Shown: piece after piece, positions 1-10,770 of the stretch
How the letters are laid out: the number at the start of each line of letters is the position of its first letter
Numbering within the stretch: position 1 is the first letter of the stretch
Assembly: GCA_028583415.1 (NCBI GenBank)
Contig: CM053270.1
Span: 50,236,663 to 50,300,662, forward strand
DNA from: Protea cynaroides
Lineage: Eukaryota > Streptophyta > Magnoliopsida > Proteales > Proteaceae
DNA: 64,000 nt
Direction: 5' to 3'
The notes under the pieces: model-generated
Seen by the model: only the letters and a program-made list of their open reading frames with translations
What the model was told of the DNA's origin: nothing
The model's database searches: none
Made by a program: the position numbers and the translations under genes

Positions 1-880
1 GAATCTACAACCACCACACCAATTTCTATCGTTGTCTGCCTATCACGTAGTCTACCCGCACCCACCACCATGGTATGGAATGAATGCACAGGGGCAGAAT
101 GACCTAAGCCAAGCGGTGGATAGGTTTTTGAAGCTGAAACCCCCTACTTTCACAGGGAAACCAGGAAAACCACTGTGGCCTGCATAGTGGGTTGCTGAGA
201 TGGAGAAGAATTTCCATTTGATGACTTGTACCGAGGATGAGAAGGTTTTGTTTGCCACACACATGCTCAAGGAAAATGCAAATGCCTGGTGGAATTCTAC
301 CTGGTCATACCTAGAGGTAAAGCACACCTAGATCGATTGGGCAATATTCAAGGGAGCTTTCTTCGATAAATATTTTCCAAAGAGCTTCAGAGATCAAATG
401 GAGAAGGAATTCCTTAACCTGCAGTAATCTCAATCGACTGTAGATGCTTACCAGCAAAGGTATGAAGAGCTATTTTTCTTTGCACCGGCAAGCATGCAAG
501 AAGAAGAAACCAAGACTCATAGGTTCACCATGGGATTACGAGGAAGCATTAGAGAGCACGTCTTGGGTCTGGAGAAGAAAGTTTATAATGAGGCTATGCA
601 GATTACCAAAGTAATTGAATCCAGTCAAAGAGACAGCTTCTTTGCTCAGAACAGGGGACTGAAGAGGCCTGCTACTGAGACTTCAGGTGGAGGCAATCAT
701 AGACCATTCCGCCCATACAGGGCTCGCCCACCGTGGTGCCTGCAAGGAACACTACTGTACCACCACCGACACAGTTTACTGGATAGAACCAGAATGTTAA
801 ATGTTTCAACTGTCAGCAACTGGGTCATATTGCAAGGACTTGCACTCTACCTAGGAAGCAACCTCCAAGCAAGGAAAGGT
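1..880 (+). pseudogene. Ty3/gypsy gag, decayed, 5' end outside window
   Basis: This is the capsid region of a gypsy element that begins before the window. A retrotransposon gag domain can be followed from about position 120 (a PPTFTGKPG-type start) through LQ...DAYQQRYEELFF to a C-terminal CCHC knuckle at about 802-843 (CFNCQQLGHIARTC). The frame is broken by stops in the first 430 bases (TAG, TAG, TAA), all at codons that look like former Gln or Trp. A frame change lies between about 700 and 800, because the knuckle is read in a different frame from the long open stretch 494-720. The gene ends at 880, where a solo LTR is inserted. It cannot make a functional Gag. Confidence 0.85.
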
Positions 881-3181
881 TGTAAGACCCGCACTCCGTG
901 AACCCGATCTAAACCTTGATTTCATGTCATAACAGGTCTTCCAATCATCACCGGGCCAAACGGGATGAGCGGATCACAATCAGGTACCAAATCGGACCAA
1001 ACAGACCAACTTAAGTATGAATTTCATTCATACCGGTCGATGATACCGGTCTATGGTACCGGTCGACCGGTATGGTCTGTGCAGCAGACTACCAAGATCC
1101 GGAATTGGATCTCTGTAGGTCCCACTTTCCCAATTCCAAATCTTAAGACTTTCTTAATCCTAAGAGGCTTCCTAAACCTAATTTCCAGCCTATTAAAACC
1201 CCTCTAAACCTCCTAGAATCCCTTCTATTGATCCTCACAAACCCTAGAGAGGAGAAGGAGATTGGAGAAGGAGAAGGAGCTAGGAAGAAGAAGGAAGAGC
1301 CGTCGTTGCCGTTCGACGACGCACACCTTACGTAAGTCGATGGTAAGTGTTTAAACCCTTCCTCTCACATTATGACTCTAGGATGGTTGGGTTGTTTGGA
1401 TCAATACCATGCAAAGCAGGTATTGACCTAAACCCTACTTTGCCGTCAAACCCTAATTTAGTCGTTAAACCCTAGATTCGAGTTCAAAGATGAATACCAT
1501 CAAAACTAGACTTGAGTGGAGTTGGAAACAACTCTAACTCAAAGCTCAGACTTAGAATGTGTAGAAGGAACCCTGGAATCAATAGAGAATGATCAACGGC
1601 AGTCGAAAAAACCAAGTGTATGGTCTTCCGGAGACATACCGGTCGCAGGTCATGCGATCAGTACTGCGATCGGTATCTCTTGGGGAGTAGCCTGTGGGGA
1701 CTGGCTGACCATACCGATCACCAATTTTCTCCACAGAGCTGCGACCGGTACCTGCGACCGGTCAGCTCTGTGAGGTGTATTTTGAAACCCCATTGGTTTT
1801 CGACCAACGTAAACCCTAAGAAACTATTCTAATTGAATCCTAATATTATGTAGGACTTTGTGGTAGCACGTTTGGATCTTGCGACATGGAGCAAGCTATC
1901 GAATGAGCGTCAGGTAAGGGAATCGGACCTAAACCCTAATAATTAATGGACAGTAAACTGTTGTAAATAACAATGAATATGTGGATTGGTGTTTGTGCAT
2001 ATTGCATATCATCCTTTACTTTCAGCTATTATTATTGTTCATGCATACTCGTTATGCTAGGATGTGATTGCTAGACATGTTATTGTTTTCGTTGGTGTGT
2101 GGAATGGGAAGGGCCTGGGGTCTGGGATCATTCCTCCCACTGGCACCTTTTTGTAGTATTCTATCTTAGCATACTTGGTGCGGGTAGGGTATCAGGGGGA
2201 GGTCGTGGCACTGTGGTCTCCGGCCTGGCCACCACGCTCTAGCTCTATCTCTATGCCGTAGGGAGTGATGTTGGGATAGAGTCTACTTGCGTATTGTTCT
2301 GTCTTAGTATGCTTGGTGCGGGTAGGGTATCAGGGGGAGGTCGTGGCACTGTGGTCTCCGGCCTGGCCACCACGCTCTAGCTCTATCTCTATGCCGTAGG
2401 GAGCTGTACTGGGATGGAGCCTACAGTGATGACATACAGGATTGGTTAGTTGCGAGCCTAGTTTGCAAGCCCTAGCCAGTAGGGGCTTATGTACTGGTAT
2501 GGGTGAAGTATCAGGGGAGGTAGTGGATGCCTTAGCTCTATATCTATTCCATGATGGGTGCATGTAGGTCAGTGGTGGTGTGATCTGTTGTGCGATTCCA
2601 CACACTCGTGTATAGAGGTGAGGCGGCCTCTGAACCTTTCTATAGCACATTGCAAACTTAAACCAGACCACAACATAAAATGATTGTTACTCATGCATAT
2701 AATATTGATACACTGTCTGATTGTCTTACTGAGCTAAGTTGTGAGCTCATCCTTTGTATATATACTGTTTTTAGATGTTGATGCAGGTTACATGATGGAC
2801 GACTATATGAACACTCCGGCGTATGGAGGTGTTGCTACTCTGGATGTACAGGTAGGAGAGGATGAACATGACGCTTCATGCGAGTGCCCTTTCTGCGTGT
2901 ACCTTTTATTTTATTTTATTTGTTTCAATTATTTTTAAAGTGATGTAAGGATGTTTAATTACGTTTGGAATTGGGATAATTGAATACTTATTTAAAATTT
3001 ATCAATAGAATACTCAGTTCATTTATTTAAATACTTCCGTTGTATTTATTATATTCTGATTGTGGTTATGTGCGATGGTTTGTATGAGTGGACACGATCT
3101 TATTGAGATCCTGGTGTGAACCGTTGGTTTAATGACGGTTCACTCACACCATTCTGGTTGGTTCAGAATTGGAGTGTGACA
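881..3181 (+). mobile_element. Solo gypsy LTR (family A) inside the element's own gag-protease junction
   Basis: The 2301-bp sequence starts TGTAAGACCC and ends GTGTGACA. It matches the 3' LTR at 6764-9088 throughout. It is flanked by a perfect 5-bp duplication, AAGGT at 876-880 and 3182-3186, so it is a separate insertion later reduced to one LTR. It holds ACCGGT-rich clusters near 1020-1080 and 1620-1770, a 138-bp tandem repeat near 2164-2440, and the LTR reading frame described separately. The expected TATA box is degenerate (TATTAAAACC near 1190). Confidence 0.9.
1854..2938 (+). pseudogene. LTR-internal microprotein frame, copy in solo LTR A
   Basis: The predicted 60-nt exon 1854-1913 lies between ATGTAG and AGGTAAGGG. 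The final exon starts at 2787 after GATGCAG. The frame reads an LCGSTFGSCDMEQAIE-like segment with an in-frame TGA where the sister LTR has CGA, then GYMMDDYMNTPAYGGVATLD and a tail with CECPFC. The normal stop codon is lost, so the frame runs on to 2938. This copy is inactive by those two changes. The intron would be 873 bp. Splicing is inferred from sequence only. Confidence 0.4.
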
Positions 3182-6100
3182 AAGGTATTCGCAGTTACCA
3201 CTGAAGAGGTAGCCGCATCACCTGATGTGGTTACTGGGACTATAAATATAGCTGGTATACCTGCCAGAGTACTCTTTGACTCTAGGGCCACGCACTCCTT
3301 CGTTTCTATTTCTTTCGGGAAGCGAATGGAATTACCTGTCAAGTGTTTGAACCCAAGCTTGATAGTTCGCTCTCCGTTGGGAGTTGAAGTGGCGTTGACT
3401 GAATATTATGGGCCGTGTACGGTGAGTATGGAGGGTCGAAACCTAGAAGCAAATCTGGTTCAACTCGAGATGGCAAACTTTGACGTCATCTTGGGAATGG
3501 ATTGGCTAGGCCATCATTCAACTAGCTTATTATGTGGTGAAAGGAAACTCGTGCTTAAAGATGAGAAGGGCAAGGAGTTTAGCTTCACTGGGACCAAGTT
3601 ACCTAGGAAGCGGAAGCTGATCCTCTCTGCCCTAAAAGCTAAGAGATGCCTAGAGAAGGGAGGAGTAGGGTATTTAGTGTCTGTGGTCGACATCACTGCT
3701 GAGGTGCTAAGGATGGAAGATCTAGATGTGGTACGAGAGTTTCCAGATGTGTTTCCAAAAGATCTCCCAGGTCTACCTCCAGACAGGGCTACAGAGTTCG
3801 TGATAGACCTGATGCCAGGGTCGGCACCAGTGTCTAAAGCACCGTACAGGATGGCCCCTACCGAATTAAAGGAGTTGAAGACCCAGTTACAAGAACTATT
3901 AGATAAGGGTTTCATACGACCAAGCATATCGCCATGGGGAGCACCTGTATTGTTCGTCAAGAAGGACAGTAGTGTACGGCTATGTATTGACTACCGAGAG
4001 CTGAACAAGTTAACCATCAAGAATCGATATCCTTTGCCTAGGATCGATGATCTGTTCGATCAGTTACAGGGTGCAAAGGTTTTCTCGAAGATTGATCTCA
4101 GATCAAGGTATCACCAATTGAAGTTCAAGGCCGGAGATATTCCAAAAACTGCTTTCAGGACAAGGTATGGGCATTGTGAGTTTCTGGTAATGTCGTTCGG
4201 GTTGACTAACGCTCCAGCGTCGTTCATGGAACTGATGAACCGAGTGTTTCATGACATGTTGGACACTTCGGTCATCGTATTCATCGACGACATATTGGTC
4301 TACTCAAAGGACAGGGAGGCTCATGCAACACATTTGAGAGCAGCCCTACAAGGGCTGAGAAGGGAGAAGCTTTATGCCAAGTTCAAGAAGTGTGAATTTT
4401 GGCTGAAGGAGGTGGCTTTCTTGGGCCACGTAGTATCTGAAGACGATATCAAGGTAGATCCAAGCAAGATAGCTGCTATAGTAGGATGGGAAGCACCAAA
4501 ATCAGTTGCGGAGATTCGTAGTTTCCTTGGATTGGTTGGTTACTATAGAAGGTTTGTGGAAGACTACTCAAGGATCGCCGTTCCACTTACCAGACTAACC
4601 AAGAAGGGAGAGAAATTCATATGGATAGATGAGTGCGAGAAGTGCTTTCAGACTTTGAAGTCAAGACTAGTCTTTGCACCTATCTTGACCATCCCAGCAC
4701 CAGGGTTACCGTTTACCCTATATACGGATGCTTTAGGGTTGGGTCTTGGATGTGTGTTGATGCAAGGAGAACAGGTGATTGCCTATGCATCAAGACAATT
4801 GAAAGAGCATGAGAAGAATTATCCTACACATGATTTGGAGTTAGCCGCTGTTACACATGCAATCAAGACTTGGAGACACTACTTTTATGGTGAAAAGTTT
4901 CAGATTAAGTCAGATCACAAGAGCTTAACCTATCTTTTCACTCAAAAGGACCTGAATATGAGACAGAGGAGATGACTGGAATTATTAAAAGATTATGATT
5001 GTGACATTCAGTACCATCCGGGTAAGGCAAATGTTGTGACTGATACCTTAAGCAAAAAGTGGGCATTGAAACCTGAGGCAAGACCAAGTATAAATACTGC
5101 ATTGTGTGCTGCAGCCTCAAGCTCAATAGAGAATGATGAAGAGAACATATTAGAGACTGCAAGAGATCCAGTGGAACAGGGCTTAATTCATAAGTTCACA
5201 TTGATGTTCGCAGCTCTAAAGATCTCATCGGATCTAATAGATGAAGTCAAAGTAACAATCCTACAGGATCCACATCTCAAGACTGTGCAAGAAGACCAGG
5301 AGAAGGGTAAAAGTAATCCTGGCTTCACCTTGGATTCAGACAGGATATTCAGGTATCGTGGACGATTATGCATACCTGAGAGTGAGGACTCCAATATCAG
5401 AGATAGAGTTATGACAGAAGCTCATTACACTCCATATTTGGTACATCCAGGAAGCACCAAAATGTACCATGATTTAAGAAGATTATATTGGTGGAGGGGT
5501 ATGAAAGCGGATATAGCTCGTTTTGAATTCCAATGTCTGAATTGCCAACAAGTTAAAGCAGAAAGGCAGAGACCCGCAGGTTTGCTACAACCACTATCGA
5601 AACCTGCATGGAAGTGGGATTGCATCACAATGGATTTCGTCACTGGCCTACCCTTGACACCAAGGTCGGTGGATGCGATTTGGGTTATAGTCGATCGACT
5701 TACCAAGACAGCTCAATTCATTCCGGTCAGACCTAAGTATACCATGGAAAAGCTGGCCAAGCTATATGTAGATAATATAGTCAGACTTCATGGCGTCCCA
5801 GAGAGTATAGTATCTGACAGAGATCCCCATTTTACATCAAAGTTCTGGGAAGGATTACAGAAAGCTATGGAAACCAAGTTGAAGTTTAGTACACCTTTTC
5901 ACCCTCAGACGGACGGGCAGTCAGAACGAACTATTTAAATTTTAGAAGATATGCTCCGAGCTTCAAAGGAGCATGGGATGAGAAGCTATCGCTCTTCGAG
6001 TTCGCTAATAACAATAGCTACCAGGCTACAATTCAGATGGCGCCATATGAGGCACTCTATGGAAAGAAATGTCGTACACCTTTGTTATGGAATGAGGTGG

Positions 6101-6696
6101 GAGAAAGAAGAATTATAGGACCGGAGTTTGTCGAAGAAACTTGTTGAGTGATTGATCAGATCAAGGAAAGAGTGAAGACAACTCAAGTTCGACAGAAGCA
6201 CTATGCGGATAACCAACGTCGAGATCTGGAGTTTGCAGTGGGTGACAAGGTATTCTTGAAGATATCACCTGTGCGAGGTTTGAAACAGTTTGGTAAGAAG
6301 GGAAAGCTATGCCCCAAGTATATGGGACCATACGAGATTTTGACCAGACGTGGTAATGTGGCATATCAACTGGCTCTACCACCATCCATGTCAAGCGTTC
6401 ATGATGTGTTCCATGTTTCGTTATTGAAGAAGAACGTCAGGGATCCATCACACATCTTGACAGCAGACCCACCATACTTGGCAGAGGACTTAATGTTTAA
6501 AGTTGTACCTGTGATGCTCACAAATCGAAAGGTACAACATCTTCGAAGCAAGGATATCCACTATGTTAAAGTGCATTGGAAGAGCCAAGATGTAGAAGAA
6601 ATTACTTGGGAGGAAGAGAACGCAATGAGAAAGGAATACCCTAACCTTTTCGATGACCAAGGTACGTTCAAATTTCGAAGCCGAAATTTCTTTTAA
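3182..6696 (+). pseudogene. Ty3/gypsy pol (PR-RT-RH-IN-chromodomain-like), decayed
   Basis: The domains run in gypsy order. Aspartic protease is at about 3230-3500, with its active site reading Asp-Ser-Arg (3278-3286) instead of Asp-Ser-Gly. Reverse transcriptase is at about 3840-4460 with FIDD near 4280. RNase H starts at YTDA near 4722 and ends at a TGA (4973-4975) where Trp is expected. Integrase is at about 5036-5938 with an HHCC finger (HPG...CLNC), catalytic Asp in MDF, Asp in SDRD and Glu in QSERT, ending at TAA 5936-5938. A frameshift follows near 5965 and another stop at 6145-6147. The C-terminal part (6148-6696) ends with an EEITWEEENAMRKEYPNLF segment typical of plant chromoviruses. 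It cannot produce an intact polyprotein. Confidence 0.9.
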
Positions 6697-6763
6697 GGGT
6701 GGGGGAGTTGTGAAACCTACATGCAAATTTCGAGGATGAAATTTCTTTTAAGGGTGGGGGAGT
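6669..6763 (+). repeat. Duplicated polypurine tract region
   Basis: A ~45-bp segment starting CAAATTTCGA and ending with the purine tract AAGGGTGGGGGAG occurs twice, starting at 6669 and at 6724 (period 55 bp). The second copy abuts the 3' LTR start at 6764 and is the functional-position polypurine tract. The first follows the pol stop codon and is followed by TGTGAAACC, which resembles an LTR start. Confidence 0.75.
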
Positions 6764-9088
6764 TGTAAGACCCGCACTCCATGAACCCGATCTAAACCTT
6801 GATTTCATGTCGTAACAGGTCTTCCAATCATCACCGGGCCAAACGGGACGAGCGGATGACAACCAGGTATGAAATCAGACCAAAACGGACCAAATTAAGT
6901 ATGATTTAGTCATACCGGTCGATGGTACCAGTCTTGGCATTGGTACCGGTCAACCGGTATAGTAAGCAGACTACCAAGATCCAGAACCGGATCTCTGCGG
7001 GTCCTACTTTCCAAATTCTGAACCCTAGGACTTTCCTAATCCTAGGAGGCTTCCTAAACCTAAACCTAGCCTATATAAACCCCTCTAAACCTCATAGAAT
7101 TCCTTCCATTGATCCTCACAAACCCTAGAAAGGAGAAAGAGGCTGAAGAAGGAGGAGAAGCTAGGAAGAGCCGATATTTCCGTTCGACGAAGAACACCTT
7201 ACCGCCAGACGACGGTGAGTGCTTAAACCTTCTTTTACATTATGACTCTAGTATGGTTAGGTTGCTTTAATCAATACCATGCAAAGCAGGTATTGATCTA
7301 AAACCCTATTTTTCCAATAAACCCTATTTTTGCCGACAAACCCTAATCTAGTCGGTAAACCCTAGATTCGAGTTCTAGGAAGAAGACCATCAAAGCTAGG
7401 ATTTGAATGGAGTTGGAAGCATCTCTAACTTAGTGCTCAGACCTAGAATGTGTAGGAGAAACCCTAAGATCAATAGGGGATGATCGACGACAGTCGAGAA
7501 CCGGACGTATGGTCTTCCGGAGACATATCGGTTGCACCCTATGCGACCGGTACTGCGACCGATACCTTCCGGGAGCTGGTCTGTGGGGATCGGCTGACCA
7601 TACCGGTCGTAGGTTTCCCCACAGCATTGCGACCGCTACCTGCGATCGGTCAGCTCTGTGAGATATATTTTGTAATATCGTTGGTTTTCCGACCAACATG
7701 AAACCTAAGGAAAACTATTCTAACTAAACCCTAATATTGTATAGGACTTTGTGATAGCACGTTTGGATCTTGCGACGTGGAGCAAGCTATCAAACGAGCG
7801 TCAGGTAAGGGAATCAGACCTAAACCCTAATAATCTAATGGACAGTAAACCATTGTTAATAACTATGACTCTGTGGATTGATGTTTGTGCATACTCGCAT
7901 GTCATCCTTTACTTTCAGTTATTATTATTGTTCATGCATACTCGCTATGCTAGGATGTGATTGTTAGGCATGTGATTGTTTTTGTTGGTGTGTGAAATGG
8001 AAAGGGCCTGGGGTCTGGGATCATTCCTCACACTAGCACCTTTTCGTAGTATTCTATCTTAGCATGCTTGGTGCGAGTAGGGCGTCAGGGGGAGGACTGG
8101 CACTGTGGTCTCCGGCCTGGCCACTAGACTTTAGCTCTATCTCTATGCCGTAGGGAGTTATGTTGGGATATGGTCTACCTTTTGTATCGTTCTGTCTTAG
8201 CATGCTTGGTGCGGGTAGGCATCAGGGGGAGGACGTGGTACTGTGATCTCCGGCCTGGCCACCAAACTCTAGCTCTATCTCTATGCCGTAAGGAGCTGTA
8301 CTGGGTAGGGCCTACTGTGATGAAATATAGGATTGGTTAGTTGCGAGCCCAGTTTGCAAGTCCTCGCCAATAGGGGCTTACGTGTTGGTATGGGTAGAGC
8401 ATCAGGGGAGGTGTTGGCGATGTTGATCGGGACACCTTAGCTCTATCTCTATTCCATGATGGGTGCATGTGGGACGGCAGTGGTGTGATCTACTGGGTGA
8501 CTTCACACACTCGTGTATAGAGGTGTGGTGGCCATCAATCCTTTCTATAACACATTGCAAACTTAAATCAGACTATAATATAATATGATTGTTACTCATG
8601 CATATAAATGATACATTGTCTGATTATCTTACTGAGCTAAGTTGTGAGCTCACCCTTGTATATACACCATTTTTAGATGTTGATGCAGGTTACACGGTGG
8701 ATGAATACATGAACTCGTCGGCGTACGAAGGCGTAGCTGCTCTGGACATGCAGGCAGGAGAGGACGAGCATGACGCTTCATGCGAGTGCCCTTTCTGCGT
8801 GTATCTCTAGGATTTCTCTTTATTTGTTTCAGTTATTTTCGATTGACATTAAAGTGATCTAAAGATATTTATTTATGTTTGAGAATTTGGATAATTGAAT
8901 ATTTATTTATCAATAGATGCTCAGTTCATTTTCTTTAAAGACTTCTGCTGTATTTATTATTTTTTTAATAGTGGTTATGTGCAATGGTTTGTATGAGTGG
9001 ACACGGTCTTATTGAGATCCTGGTGTGAGCCGTTGGTTCAATGACGGTTCACTCACACTTCTGGTTCAGTCGAAATTGGGGTGTGACA
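6764..9088 (+). mobile_element. 3' LTR of gypsy element A
   Basis: The 2325-bp LTR starts TGTAAGACCC directly after a polypurine tract and ends GTGTGACA. A TATA box (TATATAA) lies at 7072-7078. It carries ACCGGT-rich clusters near 6912-6960 and 7500-7650, and tandem blocks containing TAGCTCTATCTCTAT near 8140, 8270 and 8440. The TSD of the parent element cannot be tested because its 5' LTR is outside the window; the five bases after the LTR are GTAAG. Confidence 0.88.
7745..8810 (+). CDS. Candidate spliced LTR-encoded microprotein, best copy of family A
   Basis: I do not recognise this protein. A predicted exon 7745-7804 (60 nt; acceptor TATAG, donor AG/GTAAGG) and a final exon 8689-8810 (acceptor GATGCAG) join in frame. 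They give LCDSTFGSCDVEQAIKRAS followed by GYTVDEYMNSSAYEGVAALD, an acidic stretch and the tail SCECPFCVYL, then TAG. The final exon encodes exactly 40 codons, the same number as in LTR families B, C and G. An upstream exon ending at the donor CG/GTGAGTGC (7214), downstream of the TATA box, also stays open in the matching frame. No ATG begins the frame, so the start is unknown and the product is hypothetical. It may instead be a frame preserved by chance of descent. Confidence 0.42.
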
Positions 9089-9211
9089 GTAAGTCCTCCT
9101 GCCCATATTGGGTGAATGTGAGGCTTTTGTTCCATTTTCTGCCATTATGTTGCCGAATTTCTGAAATTTTTCTCTAGCTGTCTCACTTTTCTTTATTCAA
9201 TAGTTTACGAT

Positions 9212-10453
9212 ATGTCTGGACGTCGTGGTGCGGGTAAGCGATCTTTTATGTCGGGTATGCACAGGCCACATCCTCTGACCGTCCTCTATGATGAGAGATT
9301 CTTCCGGTCAGAGGCTGTCGCTTCGCGCCTTTCATGGTTCCGAGCAAAATGCATTGAAGCAGGTCGCTTTGTGAACCTTGAACACCTGCACCGCTTCGAT
9401 GTTGAGGCTGCATTTGGGGCGATGGGCTGGTTTCCCATTATTCAGTATAAAGAGACCACTCGTCCCAACTTGGTAAAAATATTCTTCACCAATCTGGAAG
9501 TAGAAGGGAACTCGAATGATTGGGAACATGCTAGGGATCTTCGGATTACTAGCTATGTGAAAGAGATGATGATCTCTTTCAACACGGTCGAGTTGGCTGC
9601 ACTTCTTGAGATTCCAGACGACGGAGAACTCATCTATTGTCCACCCAGAGCTAAAGGGTATCTTACTCAGGACATGAGAGCAGCCATTGTAGAGCAGATT
9701 TTGTTGCCAGGCAGTATCATGTTGGCTTCAAATCTACGTCCTGTGCCTCATCTATACTGTCGTATTATTCAGCATGACATAGTTCCCCAGAGTGGTCATT
9801 ATGGAGAGTTGTCCCAGTTGACCCAGTATCTTACCTACTGTGTGACTACCAGGCACCGGGTCTGTCTGCCTTACCTGATCATTCGTACCATGATTTATGC
9901 GGCAAGGCCCAATGTAACGGGCAATCTTCCATATGGTAGGTTGATCACAGCATTGTTGCATCGCCTAGGTGTGGACATGCGTGGAGAGGTAGCTGTTGAG
10001 ATCACTATGAGCTCCGACATAGATGCTGAGGCCATCTATAAGATGCAGATGGACGACCTAGAGCTCAGTGATGAGGAGCTACAGGCTCGTCCTCTCCCAC
10101 CTAGGAGCCAGGCGGCAGCCGCAGCAACAGCAGCAGCAACAGCAGCAGCAGAGATAGGGGGTGATGGGGATGCACACATGGAGGACATCCCTGCACCTGC
10201 ACCCCAGCATTCTCCAGGAGCAGGACCATCTCAGCCTTTTCCAGTTGCAGGACCATCTCAGCCTCCTTCAGACACAGTGATGAGCATGCTTATGGAGATC
10301 CGAGATGCTCAGTGGGAGATGGGTCACGACTTGGGGCGTCTAGCTCGCAGCCTACGGGTCATGCAGGATCAGGTTCATTGGCTTAGAGAGGTGTACGAGC
10401 GTGATTATGATATTGCAGATCCGATACCACCCAGGCCCGCTACCCCACCATAG
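9212..10453 (+). CDS. Putative plant transposon-associated protein, 413 aa, intact
   Basis: This is an uninterrupted frame from ATG 9212 to TAG. Residues about 20-260 resemble the plant-only putative transposon protein domain often found as an extra ORF in gypsy elements: a FVNLEHLHRF..A.GW segment, then PNLVKIFFTNL, ITSYVKEMMISFN and LLEIPDDGE. Residues about 295-350 are low-complexity Ala/Pro with a GCA/CAG-type repeat. Residues about 355-405 are hydrophilic and possibly helical. Its biochemical role is unknown. It lies between the 3' end of LTR A (9088) and LTR B (10775). It is antisense to the element defined by LTR B and its primer-binding site, as are extra ORFs reported in some Tat-lineage gypsy elements. 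Its intactness contrasts with the broken gag and pol nearby. Confidence 0.62.
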   Translation: MSGRRGAGKRSFMSGMHRPHPLTVLYDERFFRSEAVASRLSWFRAKCIEAGRFVNLEHLHRFDVEAAFGAMGWFPIIQYKETTRPNLVKIFFTNLEVEGNSNDWEHARDLRITSYVKEMMISFNTVELAALLEIPDDGELIYCPPRAKGYLTQDMRAAIVEQILLPGSIMLASNLRPVPHLYCRIIQHDIVPQSGHYGELSQLTQYLTYCVTTRHRVCLPYLIIRTMIYAARPNVTGNLPYGRLITALLHRLGVDMRGEVAVEITMSSDIDAEAIYKMQMDDLELSDEELQARPLPPRSQAAAAATAAATAAAEIGGDGDAHMEDIPAPAPQHSPGAGPSQPFPVAGPSQPPSDTVMSMLMEIRDAQWEMGHDLGRLARSLRVMQDQVHWLREVYERDYDIADPIPPRPATPP

Positions 10454-10757
10454 TCTGATTTAGTTTTATTTTTATTTATATATGGTTTATTTTTGTTAAC
10501 AGAGTAACTGTCCAACTTGTGGATTGTATTCTATCGTACACTTTGTATTTATTTATGTTCCTATTGTTAAAGAGTTAATTGGTTTTCTTCTAAAACTTCA
10601 GTGCTTAAAATTTCTCTTCATTAATAGTATGTTATGCTTTCTCTTTTGAGTCTCAGGCATCAAACAAGCTTATGGTGTATTTTTATTAAAGTTTTTAATT
10701 TCCTACTTAGCTCATTGGACACAATTAGATGCAGAATGATTAGCTGGACAGAGCCTA
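10454..10757. other. AT-rich spacer between the 413-aa ORF and primer-binding site
   Basis: This stretch is the untranslated interior of gypsy element B. It is T-rich downstream of the ORF stop and carries no coding signal that I can see. Confidence 0.5.
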
Positions 10758-10770
10758 GGGCTCTGATACT
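10758..10770 (-). promoter_or_regulatory. tRNA-Met primer-binding site of gypsy element B
   Basis: On the minus strand, four bases after the end of LTR B, the sequence AGTATCAGAGCCC matches the usual plant PBS (TGGTATCAGAGCC) complementary to initiator tRNA-Met, with one mismatch in the 5' half. This shows that LTR B is a 5' LTR and that element B runs leftward. Confidence 0.7.

Noticed and set aside
3514..3960. 148-codon open frame on the minus strand within pol
   Set aside because: It is the shadow of the conserved protease-RT coding strand and has no motif of its own.
881..9088. A single complete LTR retrotransposon between two LTRs
   Set aside because: The left LTR has its own TSD (AAGGT), gag lies outside it, and no primer-binding site follows it.
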